Assembly: GCF_030654605.1 (NCBI RefSeq)
Contig: NZ_JAURXB010000274.1
Coordinates: 1-52,735, forward strand
Direction of reading: 5' to 3'
Length of the DNA stretch: 52,735 nucleotides
Source: Bradyrhizobium sp.
GTDB lineage: Bacteria; Pseudomonadota; Alphaproteobacteria; Rhizobiales; Xanthobacteraceae
The notes under the pieces were generated by a model. It had not been told where the DNA came from. It searched no databases and saw nothing but the letters and a program-made list of their open reading frames with translations. Positions 31,641-40,684 of the stretch are shown piece by piece (the stretch's first letter is position 1; each line of letters starts with the position of its first letter). The position numbers were made by a program, and so were the translations under genes.

Positions 31641-33098
31641 TTGCGCCTCTCCAACGCCAGCCTCGATCTGCTTCCGGGCAGTGTTCGCCGCCCAGGGTAT
31701 GACCGCGCACGGGTCACGCCGGGCATCGTTCATCTCGGCATCGGCGCCTTTCACCGGGCGCATCAGGCTGTGGTCATCGACGACCTGCTTGCCAAGGGGG
31801 CAACCGATTGGGGAATCGTCGGCGCCAGCCTGAGAAGTTCGGACACCCAGGATGCCCTCGCCCCGCAGAACTGCCTCTACACGGTGGCGACCCGTTCCGG
31901 GGCGGGCGCCGAGCACCGGGTGGTCGGCTCGGTCCTTGCGGCCGAGGTCGCCAGGGCCAATCCCGCGCGCTTGATCGCGCGCATGGCCGATCCGGCGACG
32001 CGGATCGTCTCGCTCACCATCACCGAGAAGGGATACTGCCACACGCCGCAGACCGGCGAACTCGACGAAGGTCATCCCGATATCGTTCATGACCTGAAAA
32101 ATCCGGATGCGCCGCGATCGGCCGCGGGCTTCATCGTCGCCGCGCTGTCGCGCCGCAAGAATTCGGGGCTGGCACCCTTCACCGTGCTCTCTTGCGACAA
32201 CCTGCCCGCCAACGGCGTTACCGTAGGAAAAATTTTGCAGCGGTTCGCCGATTTGCGATCGCCAGAACTCGGCAAATGGATCGCGGATGAGGTCGCCTTC
32301 CCCTCGACGATGGTGGACCGGATCGTACCCGAGACCACCGATGCCGACCGCGCGGCCGTTTCCGCGGCGCTTGGCATGATCGACGCGTGGCCTGTCGTCA
32401 CCGAGCCCTTTACGCAGTGGATTGTCGAAGACCGTTTTGCGGCCGGCCGGCCGGATTTAGCCGCCGCCGGCGTGCAGCTGGTCACTGATGTCACACCGTT
32501 CGAGCACATGAAACTGCGGCTGCTCAATGCCAGCCACTCGGCGGTGGCCTATCTCGGCTATCTCGCGGGCCATGAGACCATCGCCGCCACCATGGCCGAC
32601 CAGCGCTTCGCGGCGTTTGCGGCCCAGGTGATGGACGAGGCCGCGGTGACGCTGACGATGCCTGCAGGAACCGATCTCGCGACCTACAGTCAATCGCTGC
32701 TGAAGCGGTTTTCCAATCCGGCGCTGCATCACCGCACCTGGCAGATCGCGATGGACGGCTCGCAAAAGCTGCCGCAGCGGCTGCTCGGCACGATGCGCGA
32801 CCGGCTGGCGCTGAATCTACCGATCGACACCCATGCGCTCGCGGTCGCCGGCTGGATGCGCTACGTCACCGGCACCGACGAGCAAGGGCAGAAGATCGAC
32901 GTGCGCGACCCGATCGCGGCTGAACTGGCTGACATTGCAAAGGCGAGCGGTCCGGTTGCGGACCGGCTGGCCCCGGCGCTTTTGAACGTCAGCGCGGTGT
33001 TCGGCACGCTGGGGACCGATCCCCGCATGCGCAAGGCGGTCACCGCTGCACTGGCGCGGCTCTATCAGCTTGGCGCCGGCCGGGCGCTGCCGAAGTAA
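31641..33098 (+). CDS. uxuB: Mannitol dehydrogenase family oxidoreductase, D-mannonate oxidoreductase (fructuronate reductase)-like
   Basis: About 485 residues; long-chain polyol dehydrogenase that interconverts D-fructuronate and D-mannonate with NAD(H). It contains PGIVHLGIGAFHRAHQAVVID at the N-terminus (Rossmann loop), FTVLSCDNLPANG, FPSTMVDRIVPETT, and the catalytic K-x4-N-x2-H set in KLRLLNASHSAVAYLG. The chain opens LRLSNASLDLLPG, so I start at the TTG at 31641. TTG at 31629 is an alternative, and no ATG is suitably placed. It is divergent from the FadR-type regulator and completes, with uxuA, the route from glucuronate-derived fructuronate to 2-keto-3-deoxygluconate. The uronate isomerase and KDG kinase genes are not in the window. 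Confidence 0.88.
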   Translation: MRLSNASLDLLPGSVRRPGYDRARVTPGIVHLGIGAFHRAHQAVVIDDLLAKGATDWGIVGASLRSSDTQDALAPQNCLYTVATRSGAGAEHRVVGSVLAAEVARANPARLIARMADPATRIVSLTITEKGYCHTPQTGELDEGHPDIVHDLKNPDAPRSAAGFIVAALSRRKNSGLAPFTVLSCDNLPANGVTVGKILQRFADLRSPELGKWIADEVAFPSTMVDRIVPETTDADRAAVSAALGMIDAWPVVTEPFTQWIVEDRFAAGRPDLAAAGVQLVTDVTPFEHMKLRLLNASHSAVAYLGYLAGHETIAATMADQRFAAFAAQVMDEAAVTLTMPAGTDLATYSQSLLKRFSNPALHHRTWQIAMDGSQKLPQRLLGTMRDRLALNLPIDTHALAVAGWMRYVTGTDEQGQKIDVRDPIAAELADIAKASGPVADRLAPALLNVSAVFGTLGTDPRMRKAVTAALARLYQLGAGRALPK

Positions 33099-33245
33099 CG
33101 GGTATTGTTTCGCCGGAAGCCTTCGATCAGCGCATCTATTCCGTTACGGGACGAAGCTTGATCCCAATCAATAATCCGGATCGGGTCGCAGACTACGCTT
33201 GATGCTTGGCGGCAACGGCCATCATGCACCCGGAGCCTACGCGAC

Positions 33246-34517
33246 ATGAACAAGCAGCTCGGCACCGGCGCAGCCGAAAGCGGGGAAGCGTTGCCACAGG
33301 GGCCGCCTCCGTCAGGAGTACGCCCGGTCAGGGAACCGCCGGCGCAGCCGCGATTTGCGAGCCGGCGCTGGATCATCCTCGCCTTCGCCGTCCTGCTGCT
33401 TGCGGCGGCCGGCGGCATCTGGTGGGCGGTCGGCGGCGGCGACGCCGTCGTTCGATATGAAACCGCGCCGGTTACCACCGGCGCAATTGCCCGCGGTATC
33501 AACGCCACCGGCACGGTCAATCCGGAATTGACCATCATCGTCGGGACCTATGTCTCCGGCGTAATCCAGGAATTGACCTGCGATTACAATACCCAGGTGA
33601 AGCGCGGACAGATCTGCGCCAGGATCGACGGACGTCCCTACCAGAGCATTGTCGATCAGGCGAAGGCCAACCTCGCCGTCGCGCGCGCGCAACTGGAGAA
33701 GGACAAGGCATCGCTGACCTATGCCAAGGTGGCGTATGAACGGCTGGCGACGCTGGTCGAGACCAAAGCCGTATCGAAAGACGCCTACGACAGCGCTCAC
33801 AGCGAATACTTGCAGGCCCTGGCCCAGATTACATTCGACGAAGCGACCATCCAGCAGCGCCAGGCCGTGCTGGATGCCGCGCAGGTCAACCTCGATTACA
33901 CCAGGATCATCTCGCCGGTGGACGGCACCGTGGTTTCGCGCAACGTCACCATCGGGCAGACTGTCGCGGCCAGTTTCCAGACTCCCACGCTGTTCCTGAT
34001 CGCCACCGACCTCACCAAGATGCAGGTTGATGCCAATGTCAGCGAAAGCGACATCGGCGGCGTCAAACAAGGCAACAAGGCGACGTTCACCGTCGATGCC
34101 TATCCCAAGCGTGTATTCGAGGGCGTGGTCAGCCAGGTTCGGCAGTCTCCGCAAACTGTGCAGAACGTCGTCACCTACGACGTCGTCATCAGCGTCCAGA
34201 ATTCCGATCTTGCGCTCAAGCCGGGCCTCACCGCCGCGACGCGTATCCTGATCGATCAGCGTGCCGACGTGCTGCGGGTTCCGAACCAGGCGTTGCGCTA
34301 TGTCCCGAGCGGAAGCGCCGTTCGCGAAACGGCTCAGCCGCGCATCTTTGTGCTTCGCGACGGCAAGGTCACGCCAATTCAGGTTGCGACCGGCCTCGAC
34401 GACGATGAATTTACCGAGATTACTCAGGGCGATCTCAAGCCGGGCCACGACGTCATTCTCGGCGAGGCGCGCAACGCGGCAAAGGCGCGCGCGAGCGTGC
34501 CGCGGCCGCGACTCTGA
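33246..34517 (+). CDS. Efflux periplasmic adaptor (MacA-like membrane fusion protein)
   Basis: 423 residues. The N-terminal cytosolic tail is followed by one membrane anchor (WIILAFAVLLLAAAGGIWWAV, about 39-60). It then has the lipoyl half (GTYVSGVIQELTCDYNTQVK), a long helical hairpin (QAKANLAVARAQLEKDKASL) and the second half (DYTRIISPVDGTVVSRNVTI). The beta-barrel part includes MQVDANVSESDIGGVKQGN. Together with the MacB-type ABC protein 32 bases downstream it forms an ATP-driven export system through an outer-membrane channel, typically for peptides, siderophores or lipids. No TolC-type gene is next to it. Confidence 0.9.
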   Translation: MNKQLGTGAAESGEALPQGPPPSGVRPVREPPAQPRFASRRWIILAFAVLLLAAAGGIWWAVGGGDAVVRYETAPVTTGAIARGINATGTVNPELTIIVGTYVSGVIQELTCDYNTQVKRGQICARIDGRPYQSIVDQAKANLAVARAQLEKDKASLTYAKVAYERLATLVETKAVSKDAYDSAHSEYLQALAQITFDEATIQQRQAVLDAAQVNLDYTRIISPVDGTVVSRNVTIGQTVAASFQTPTLFLIATDLTKMQVDANVSESDIGGVKQGNKATFTVDAYPKRVFEGVVSQVRQSPQTVQNVVTYDVVISVQNSDLALKPGLTAATRILIDQRADVLRVPNQALRYVPSGSAVRETAQPRIFVLRDGKVTPIQVATGLDDDEFTEITQGDLKPGHDVILGEARNAAKARASVPRPRL

Positions 34518-34549
34518 TTGAACGGCCGACACAGCGGCGATGGACTGAA

Positions 34550-36667
34550 ATGGCGGAGCCGGTCATCAGGATTGAAGGCGTGTCGCGTACATATCATGTC
34601 GGCGATATTGACGTGCATGCGCTTCGCGAGGTCAACCTGACGGTAGAGCATGGCGAGTTCATCGCCATCATGGGCGCGTCCGGATCCGGCAAGTCGACGC
34701 TGATGTCGATCCTCGGTTGTCTCGACCGGCCGAGCTCCGGCCACTACTGGTTCGACGGCATCGACGTCGCGCAGCTTGCCGAGCCCGATCTCGCGGGCCT
34801 GCGCAGCGAGCGGCTCGGCTTCGTGTTCCAGAGCTTCAATCTGCTGCCGCGCACCAGCGCCATCGACAACGTCGCCCTGCCGCTGCTGTACGCGATGTCC
34901 GGCCAGGGCCAGGCGCGGGTGCGCTTCGAGCGGGCGCGCGCGGTGCTGGACAAGCTCGGGCTGAGCGACCGCGAACGCAACACGCCCGGCCAGCTCTCCG
35001 GCGGGCAGCAGCAGCGCGTCGCCATCGCCCGCGCCCTGGTCAACCAGCCGAGCCTGCTGCTGGCGGACGAGCCGACCGGAAATCTCGATACCCGCAACTC
35101 CAACGAGATCATGCAGACGCTCAGTTCGCTCAACCGCGAACAGGGCGTCACCATCATCGTGGTAACCCACGAACCCGACGTCGCGGCGTTTGCCGACCGC
35201 GTGCTGACCATGCGCGATGGCCAGATCATCTCGGATGTTCGCAAGCCAAAGCTCGAAAGGGCCGCCGCGCCGGCAGCCGCAGCGGCCGGCCCGGCACGCG
35301 AACAGGCCCTGCCCTCCCCGCTCGCGCCGTCGCGCTTCGCTGCATCGTCGGGCGCGTCATGGCCGTTCGCGTGGATGGTGATGACGGCGGCGGCGGAGGC
35401 GATCTGGCGCAACAAGATGCGTTCGGCACTGACCATGCTCGGGGTCTTCATCGGCGTCGCCGCCCTGATCGTCATGGTGTCGCTCGGCCAGGGGGCCAAT
35501 GAGGCGGTCCGCAAGGAAATCGCAAGGCTCGGCACCAACCTGGTGGTGATCGTGCCGGGCGCCGCCACAAGCGGCGGCGCACGCGGCGGCTCCGGCAGCG
35601 CATCGACACTGACCGTGGCCGACGTTCAGGCGATCCGCAGGGAAGCGCCCGCCGCAGGCGAAGTGAGCTATCTGATCCGCCAGTCCGGCCAGATCCGGTT
35701 CGCCAGCCAGAACTGGACCACCGGCATCCAGGGCGTCAGCTTCAACTACCCGCCGATGACGAACTGGCAGATCGTCGCCGGGCGGGCGATCACATCGGAG
35801 GACGAGCGCAGCGCCGGACTTGTCGTCGTGCTCGGCGAGACCGTGCGCCGGCAATTGTTCGGCGCCTCGCAGAACCCGATCGGCGCACTGGTGCAGGCCA
35901 AAGGCGTCTCGCTGCGGGTGATCGGGGTGCTCGGCAGCAAGGGCCAGACATCGTTCGGCCAGGACCAGGACGATCTCATCATGGTTCCATTTACGACCGC
36001 CGAGCGCAAGATTCTAGGAGTGGCGGCGCCAAGCCAGGCGCAAACCGCCATCAACTGGATCTATCCGACGCCGCCGAATCCCTATGGGCTGCAGCCGCGC
36101 CTGACCGGTTTCGTGAATCAGATCTACGTGCAGGCGGTGGACCAGAACAGCATTCAGACCGCGATCGGCCAGGCCACCGATATCCTGGCCCGCCGTCACC
36201 GCATCAAGCCGGGCGCCAGCAATGATTTTTCGGTCCGCAACCTCAGCCAGATCGCCGAGGCCGCGGAGGGCAGCAGCCGCATCATGGCGCTCCTGCTGGC
36301 CTCGGTGGCCTCGATATCGCTCCTGGTCGGCGGCATCGGCATCATGAATATCCTGCTGGTCTCGGTGACGGAACGGACCCGGGAGATCGGACTGCGGATG
36401 GCGATCGGCGCCCGACGGCTGCACGTGCTGCTGCAGTTTCTGGCCGAGGCGATCTTCATCAGCGTCAGCGGCGGCATCGTCGGAATTGTCATCGGCGCGG
36501 CACTTTCACTGGCGGTCTCCGCCATCACCGATTGGCCGGCGCCGATATCGCTGGCAGCCATCTTCGGGGGATTCCTGTTTTCGGCCGCCGTCGGTATCTT
36601 CTTTGGCTACTATCCGGCCCGCAAGGCCGCCCGGCTCGATCCGATCGAAGCGCTGCGCTACGAGTGA
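34550..36667 (+). CDS. MacB-like ABC transporter (ATPase fused to FtsX-type permease)
   Basis: 705 residues. The N-terminal ATPase (1-230) has Walker A GASGSGKST, Q-loop FVFQSFNLLPRTSA, signature LSGGQQQRVAIARAL and Walker B LLLADEPTGNLD followed by VVTHEPDVA. After a Pro/Ala-rich linker comes the MacB permease. TM1 is ALTMLGVFIGVAALIVMVSLG, followed by a periplasmic domain of about 230 residues (WQIVAGRAITSEDERSAGLV, IYPTPPNPYGL). Three C-terminal TMs include LLLASVASISLLVGGIGIMN with the NILLVSVTERTREIGLRMAIGAR motif. A proline-glycine rich GGARGGSGSA stretch lies in the periplasmic part. Partner of the MacA-like gene upstream. Confidence 0.93.
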   Translation: MAEPVIRIEGVSRTYHVGDIDVHALREVNLTVEHGEFIAIMGASGSGKSTLMSILGCLDRPSSGHYWFDGIDVAQLAEPDLAGLRSERLGFVFQSFNLLPRTSAIDNVALPLLYAMSGQGQARVRFERARAVLDKLGLSDRERNTPGQLSGGQQQRVAIARALVNQPSLLLADEPTGNLDTRNSNEIMQTLSSLNREQGVTIIVVTHEPDVAAFADRVLTMRDGQIISDVRKPKLERAAAPAAAAAGPAREQALPSPLAPSRFAASSGASWPFAWMVMTAAAEAIWRNKMRSALTMLGVFIGVAALIVMVSLGQGANEAVRKEIARLGTNLVVIVPGAATSGGARGGSGSASTLTVADVQAIRREAPAAGEVSYLIRQSGQIRFASQNWTTGIQGVSFNYPPMTNWQIVAGRAITSEDERSAGLVVVLGETVRRQLFGASQNPIGALVQAKGVSLRVIGVLGSKGQTSFGQDQDDLIMVPFTTAERKILGVAAPSQAQTAINWIYPTPPNPYGLQPRLTGFVNQIYVQAVDQNSIQTAIGQATDILARRHRIKPGASNDFSVRNLSQIAEAAEGSSRIMALLLASVASISLLVGGIGIMNILLVSVTERTREIGLRMAIGARRLHVLLQFLAEAIFISVSGGIVGIVIGAALSLAVSAITDWPAPISLAAIFGGFLFSAAVGIFFGYYPARKAARLDPIEALRYE

Positions 36668-36719
36668 GAGGTTTGACCTTGCTCAATATCCCCCGGGTCC
36701 GGCCTGATCTACTGCCGCC

Positions 36720-39125
36720 ATGGCAAATTACATCAGATCGTTTCTCGAACTCGGGCTGAACGATGTCGGGCTGGTCGGCGGCAAGACCGCCTCGCTCGGC
36801 GAACTGTATTCAACCCTCGCATCCGAGGGGGTCGCCGTTCCCAACGGGTTCGCCGTCACCGCCGACGCCTACCGCGATGCGCTGTCGCAGCCCGGCGTCG
36901 CCGAGCAACTGCATCAGCTGCTCGACGGCCTGGACAAGAGCAAGATCAAGCGCCTGGCAGTCGCCGCAGCCAAGGCGCGCGCCGTCGTCTACAAGGCGAT
37001 GGATACCGCTCCGATCCGCGATCAGATCCTGGAAGCCTATCGGAAGCTGGAGCGGGAAGCCGGCAAAGGCGTCGCTGTCGCAGTGCGCAGTTCCGCGACG
37101 GCGGAGGACCTGCCGACCGCGAGTTTTGCCGGCCAGCATGAAAGCTTCCTCAATGTGCGCGGGCCGAAGGACCTGTTCGAGGCCTGCCGGCGCTGCTTTG
37201 CCTCGATCTTCACCGATCGCGCGATTTCCTACCGCATCGACAATGGCTTCGACCATTTCAAGGTCTTTCTTTCCGTTGCCGTGATGAAAATGGTCCGATC
37301 CGACATCGGCGCCAGCGGCGTCATCTTCACGCTCGATACCGAATCCGGATTTCGCGACGTGGTCTTCGTCACCGGTTGTTACGGCCTCGGCGAGACCATC
37401 GTGCAGGGCCAGGTCGATCCCGACGAGTTCTATGTGCACAAGCCGACCCTCGCCAAGGGCTTCCGCCGGGTGCTGCGGCGCCGGCTCGGGGCTAAGCAGA
37501 TCCGGATGATCTACGGCAAGCGCGGCGGCAGCCACGCGACGCTGACCCGGAACGTGCCGGAAGCGGAGCGGCGCAAATTCTGCATTTCCGATCCTGACGT
37601 CTTGACCCTGGCCGACATCGCCGTGCGGATCGAGGCGCACTATTCGAAGCATGCCGGCGCGGCGATGCCGATGGATATCGAATGGGCCAGGGACGGCGGC
37701 GACGGCAAGCTCTATATCATCCAGGCACGACCCGAGACGGTGGCCTCGCAGCGTTCGGCTGAAATGTTCGAGACCTACAATCTCAAGGGAAAAGGCTCTG
37801 TCATCGTCACCGGCCGCGCGGTGGGTGAAAAGATCGCCTCCGGCCGCACCCGCCGCATTGCCAGCGCGCGGGACCTCTCCACCTTCAAGCCCGGCGAGAT
37901 CCTGGTCGCGCCGGCAACCAGTCCGGACTGGGAGCCGGTGATGAAGATCGCGGGCGGCATCATCACCGACAAGGGCGGTCGCACCTGCCACGCCGCCATC
38001 GTGGCGCGCGAGCTCGGCATTCCTGCCGTGGTGGGAGCGACGCACGCGACCGAAAAGCTCGAGACCGGGAGCCTTGTCACGATCTCCTGCGCCGAAGGCG
38101 ACGTCGGCAACGTCTATCAGGGCGCGGTGGCCTTCGACGTCACGCGAACGCCCGTCAGCGCGTTCAAGGCGCCGCGCACGCCGATCATGGTCAACGTCGG
38201 CACTCCCGAAATGGCGTTCCGGACCGCGATGCAGCCACAATCCGGCGTCGGGCTCGCCCGCATGGAATTCATCATCAGCGAGCATATCGGCGTGCATCCG
38301 ATGGCGCTGCTCAAGCCGAAGAAAATCACCTCGGCCAAGGCGAGAACCGCGATCGCCCGCCTGGTCGAGGGCTACAAGACCCCAGCCGATTTCTTTATCG
38401 AGAGGCTTTCGGAAGGCGTCGGCACCATTGCCGCGGCGTTCTATCCGAAGCCGGTGATCGTGCGGCTCTCCGACTTCAAGACCAACGAATATGCCAGCCT
38501 GCTCGGCGGCGAGGCCTTCGAGCCGAAGGAAGAGAATCCGATGCTGGGATTCCGCGGCGCTTCCCGCTACAGCCACCCGGCCTACGCGGAAGGGTTTGCG
38601 CTGGAATGTGCCGCGCTGCGCCGGGTGCGCGAGGAAATGGGGCTCTCCAATCTTCGCATCATGGTGCCGTTCTGCCGGACCGTCGAAGAAGGCAAGCGCG
38701 TGATCGCGACCATGGCCGCCGACGGCCTGAAACGCGGGGAGAACGGGCTCGAGGTCTACGTGATGTGCGAGATTCCCAACAACGTCATCCAGATCGACGC
38801 GTTCGCGCAATTGTTCGACGGCTTCTCGATCGGTTCCAACGATCTCACCCAGCTGACCCTCGGGGTCGACCGCGATTCCGACATCGTCGCGTTCGATTTC
38901 GACGAGCGCGATCCGGGCATGCTGGAGATGTTCAGGCTGGCCGTCACGGGCGCCAAACGTAACGGACGGCACGTCGGCATCTGCGGCGAAGCGCCGGCGA
39001 ATTATCCGGAGATCGCGCGCTACCTGACGCAGCTCGGTATCGACTCGATCAGCGTCAATCCATCGAGCGTGTTTCGCACCATGGCGGCGGTTCGCGAAGC
39101 CGAGGCCGCGAAGGATGCGGTTTGA
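36720..39125 (+). CDS. ppsA: Phosphoenolpyruvate synthase
   Basis: 801 residues, the full PpsA length. It makes PEP from pyruvate and ATP (AMP and phosphate released), for gluconeogenesis. The ATP-grasp N-domain has DVGLVGGKTASLGELY and AVRSSATAEDLPTASFAGQHES. The swivelling domain has the phospho-His in GGRTCHAAIVARELGIPAVVG. The C-terminal PEP domain has GVGLARMEFIISEHIGVHP, RLSDFKTNEYASLLGGEAFE, and the ending GSNDLTQLTLGVDRDS and GICGEAPANYPE with the catalytic Cys. It would supply PEP from C3 products of the sugar-acid and dicarboxylate routes here. It is 52 bases after the MacB-like gene but is probably an independent unit. Confidence 0.95.
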   Translation: MANYIRSFLELGLNDVGLVGGKTASLGELYSTLASEGVAVPNGFAVTADAYRDALSQPGVAEQLHQLLDGLDKSKIKRLAVAAAKARAVVYKAMDTAPIRDQILEAYRKLEREAGKGVAVAVRSSATAEDLPTASFAGQHESFLNVRGPKDLFEACRRCFASIFTDRAISYRIDNGFDHFKVFLSVAVMKMVRSDIGASGVIFTLDTESGFRDVVFVTGCYGLGETIVQGQVDPDEFYVHKPTLAKGFRRVLRRRLGAKQIRMIYGKRGGSHATLTRNVPEAERRKFCISDPDVLTLADIAVRIEAHYSKHAGAAMPMDIEWARDGGDGKLYIIQARPETVASQRSAEMFETYNLKGKGSVIVTGRAVGEKIASGRTRRIASARDLSTFKPGEILVAPATSPDWEPVMKIAGGIITDKGGRTCHAAIVARELGIPAVVGATHATEKLETGSLVTISCAEGDVGNVYQGAVAFDVTRTPVSAFKAPRTPIMVNVGTPEMAFRTAMQPQSGVGLARMEFIISEHIGVHPMALLKPKKITSAKARTAIARLVEGYKTPADFFIERLSEGVGTIAAAFYPKPVIVRLSDFKTNEYASLLGGEAFEPKEENPMLGFRGASRYSHPAYAEGFALECAALRRVREEMGLSNLRIMVPFCRTVEEGKRVIATMAADGLKRGENGLEVYVMCEIPNNVIQIDAFAQLFDGFSIGSNDLTQLTLGVDRDSDIVAFDFDERDPGMLEMFRLAVTGAKRNGRHVGICGEAPANYPEIARYLTQLGIDSISVNPSSVFRTMAAVREAEAAKDAV

Positions 39126-39131
39126 CGCAAC

Positions 39132-39147
39132 GCAGCATATTTGCTGC
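39132..39147. terminator. Weak hairpin after ppsA
   Basis: GCAGCA-TATT-TGCTGC is a perfect 6-base stem with a 4-base loop 7 bases after the ppsA stop. The only T-rich run (TTTTAAAAATTTTTTG) is about 25 bases further on at 39173, so it is not a classical intrinsic terminator. Convergent with the glycosidase gene end at 39204. Confidence 0.3.
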
Positions 39148-39203
39148 CCTGCGGCTTACTGTACATGGGGTTGTTTTAAAAATTTTTTGTCCAGGCCCGC
39201 CGG

Positions 39204-40541
39204 TTAGCCGCCGGGCGCGGATTCGGCGTGAATCCGCTCGGCCATGGCATTGACTCTGGTCATCGTCGCCGTCAACTCGACATAGGGATCGTCGTCGATC
39301 GTTACCGTGCCGTAGTTCGAATTTTCACCGTCAAACCGCCCTTCCGCCGGCTGGTCGGCATGCTCGAACCAGTGATAGCCGACCACATTGGGCTTGCGCA
39401 GGGCGGCGGTGACGTAGCGCTCGAAACACTGGGCCCGCTCGGTCTGGCTGGCGACCCGGGGCCCGGCGCCGTGGCCGTTGGGCAGGCCGGCATCGTCGCC
39501 GCGGAAGGAGAATTCCGAAATCAGGCATGGCTTGCCGCCGGCGGCATAGGCATCGATCTGCGGGGTTGCATCGAGTTCGTAGCAATTGAACGAGATCACA
39601 TCGAGATAGCGGACGGCCGCGGCGATCACACTGGATTGCGCCTGATAGCCGAAGCGGGAGCCGATCACGAGGTGATTGGGGTCGGCGGCCTTGATGGCCG
39701 AGACGCACACCTCGAAATATCGATCGGCGACAACGGCCAGAAAGGCGTCGCAATCAGCGGAAAAGGCCGCGCGGGCGGGGTTGGCGAGGTTGGCCTTGAG
39801 CTCGAGCGCGTCATTCAGGCCTCCGGCAGGCATTCGGAAGAACGGCGCTTCGACCCGTCCCATCGCCGCGAGCTGCGCCCATGATCGCGCCGGCGTCTGC
39901 CAGACCGCATTGAACTGCGAGAATTCGCGATAATGCTCCTGCAACCTCGCGATGGCGGCGACGCGGCCGGGGCGGTGTGACGGCAGGTTCAGAAACACCG
40001 TCAGCAACTCATCGGCGCCGCGCCAGTCGGGTGACCAGTACATTTCGTTATCGATAAACGTGCCGAGCAGCCCGACATCGTGACATCGTCTTGCGCAATG
40101 AGTGCTGGCTCGTTCCCGGATGTGGGCCGCAAAGGCAGGGTCGAACACATCGGGAAACACCTGGTCGCGCCGGTGCAGCTTGAAGGAAGCCCCGAGTTCA
40201 TTGGTGGGCGCGATCGCAAGCGGCGACGCACCGGCGCCAGCGACCAGTTCATCCGACCAGCAGCCCAGCGTATTGAAGTGCCAGCTGGTCAGCCGGTCCG
40301 CCACCGCCGCGCGCCAGACGTGCTGACTGCCGTATTTGCTCCGGCACGCATCGGCATAGGGGGCGCGAGCGGTATTGCGGACGTGGTCCGAATCGAAGCG
40401 TACATTGTTGACGCCCTTGGAAAGAAAGCGACCGCCATCGGGATCGACCAGCCAGAATACGCCATCATGCTGATCCACGCGAAAGAAGCCGCTTCCGCGG
40501 AAGCGGTCGTCGGCAATTCCACCCCATTTGGTTCTTTGCAA
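39204..40541 (-). CDS. Glycoside hydrolase of clan GH-A type (agarase-like)
   Basis: About 445 residues starting at the TTG at 40541 (GAGGTG site 6 bases before). A longer TTG at 40571 is possible and there is no usable ATG. Landmarks are FWLVDPDGGRFLSKGVNNVRFD at the beginning, GTFIDNEMYWSPDWRGAD where NE is the expected acid/base pair, VIGSRFGYQAQSS, ISFNCYELDATPQ, and PCLISEFSFRG where the Glu fits the nucleophile. GYHWFEHADQPAEGR closes the barrel. The layout is like beta-agarase/GH2-like catalytic domains, but without their accessory modules or a signal peptide, so it is probably cytosolic and the substrate unknown. It is divergent from the GH1 operon. Confidence 0.7.
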   Translation of the reverse strand: MQRTKWGGIADDRFRGSGFFRVDQHDGVFWLVDPDGGRFLSKGVNNVRFDSDHVRNTARAPYADACRSKYGSQHVWRAAVADRLTSWHFNTLGCWSDELVAGAGASPLAIAPTNELGASFKLHRRDQVFPDVFDPAFAAHIRERASTHCARRCHDVGLLGTFIDNEMYWSPDWRGADELLTVFLNLPSHRPGRVAAIARLQEHYREFSQFNAVWQTPARSWAQLAAMGRVEAPFFRMPAGGLNDALELKANLANPARAAFSADCDAFLAVVADRYFEVCVSAIKAADPNHLVIGSRFGYQAQSSVIAAAVRYLDVISFNCYELDATPQIDAYAAGGKPCLISEFSFRGDDAGLPNGHGAGPRVASQTERAQCFERYVTAALRKPNVVGYHWFEHADQPAEGRFDGENSNYGTVTIDDDPYVELTATMTRVNAMAERIHAESAPGG

Positions 40542-40684
40542 GTGGACACCTCGTCGGCAAGATAGCGACAACTATTTGTCGCATCGGCTGGCCAGGTGCA
40601 GTTGATGTATCTCAAGAACGCCGGGTCACCGGCAGGACTAATGCTACGGTGCCTCGCATTCCTGCCGGGGCGGAAGGGCCAAGA

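Noticed and set aside
36810..38972. A 720-codon open frame on the minus strand opposite ppsA
   Set aside because: It mirrors the third-position GC pattern of ppsA, contains no recognisable motif and has no ribosome site.
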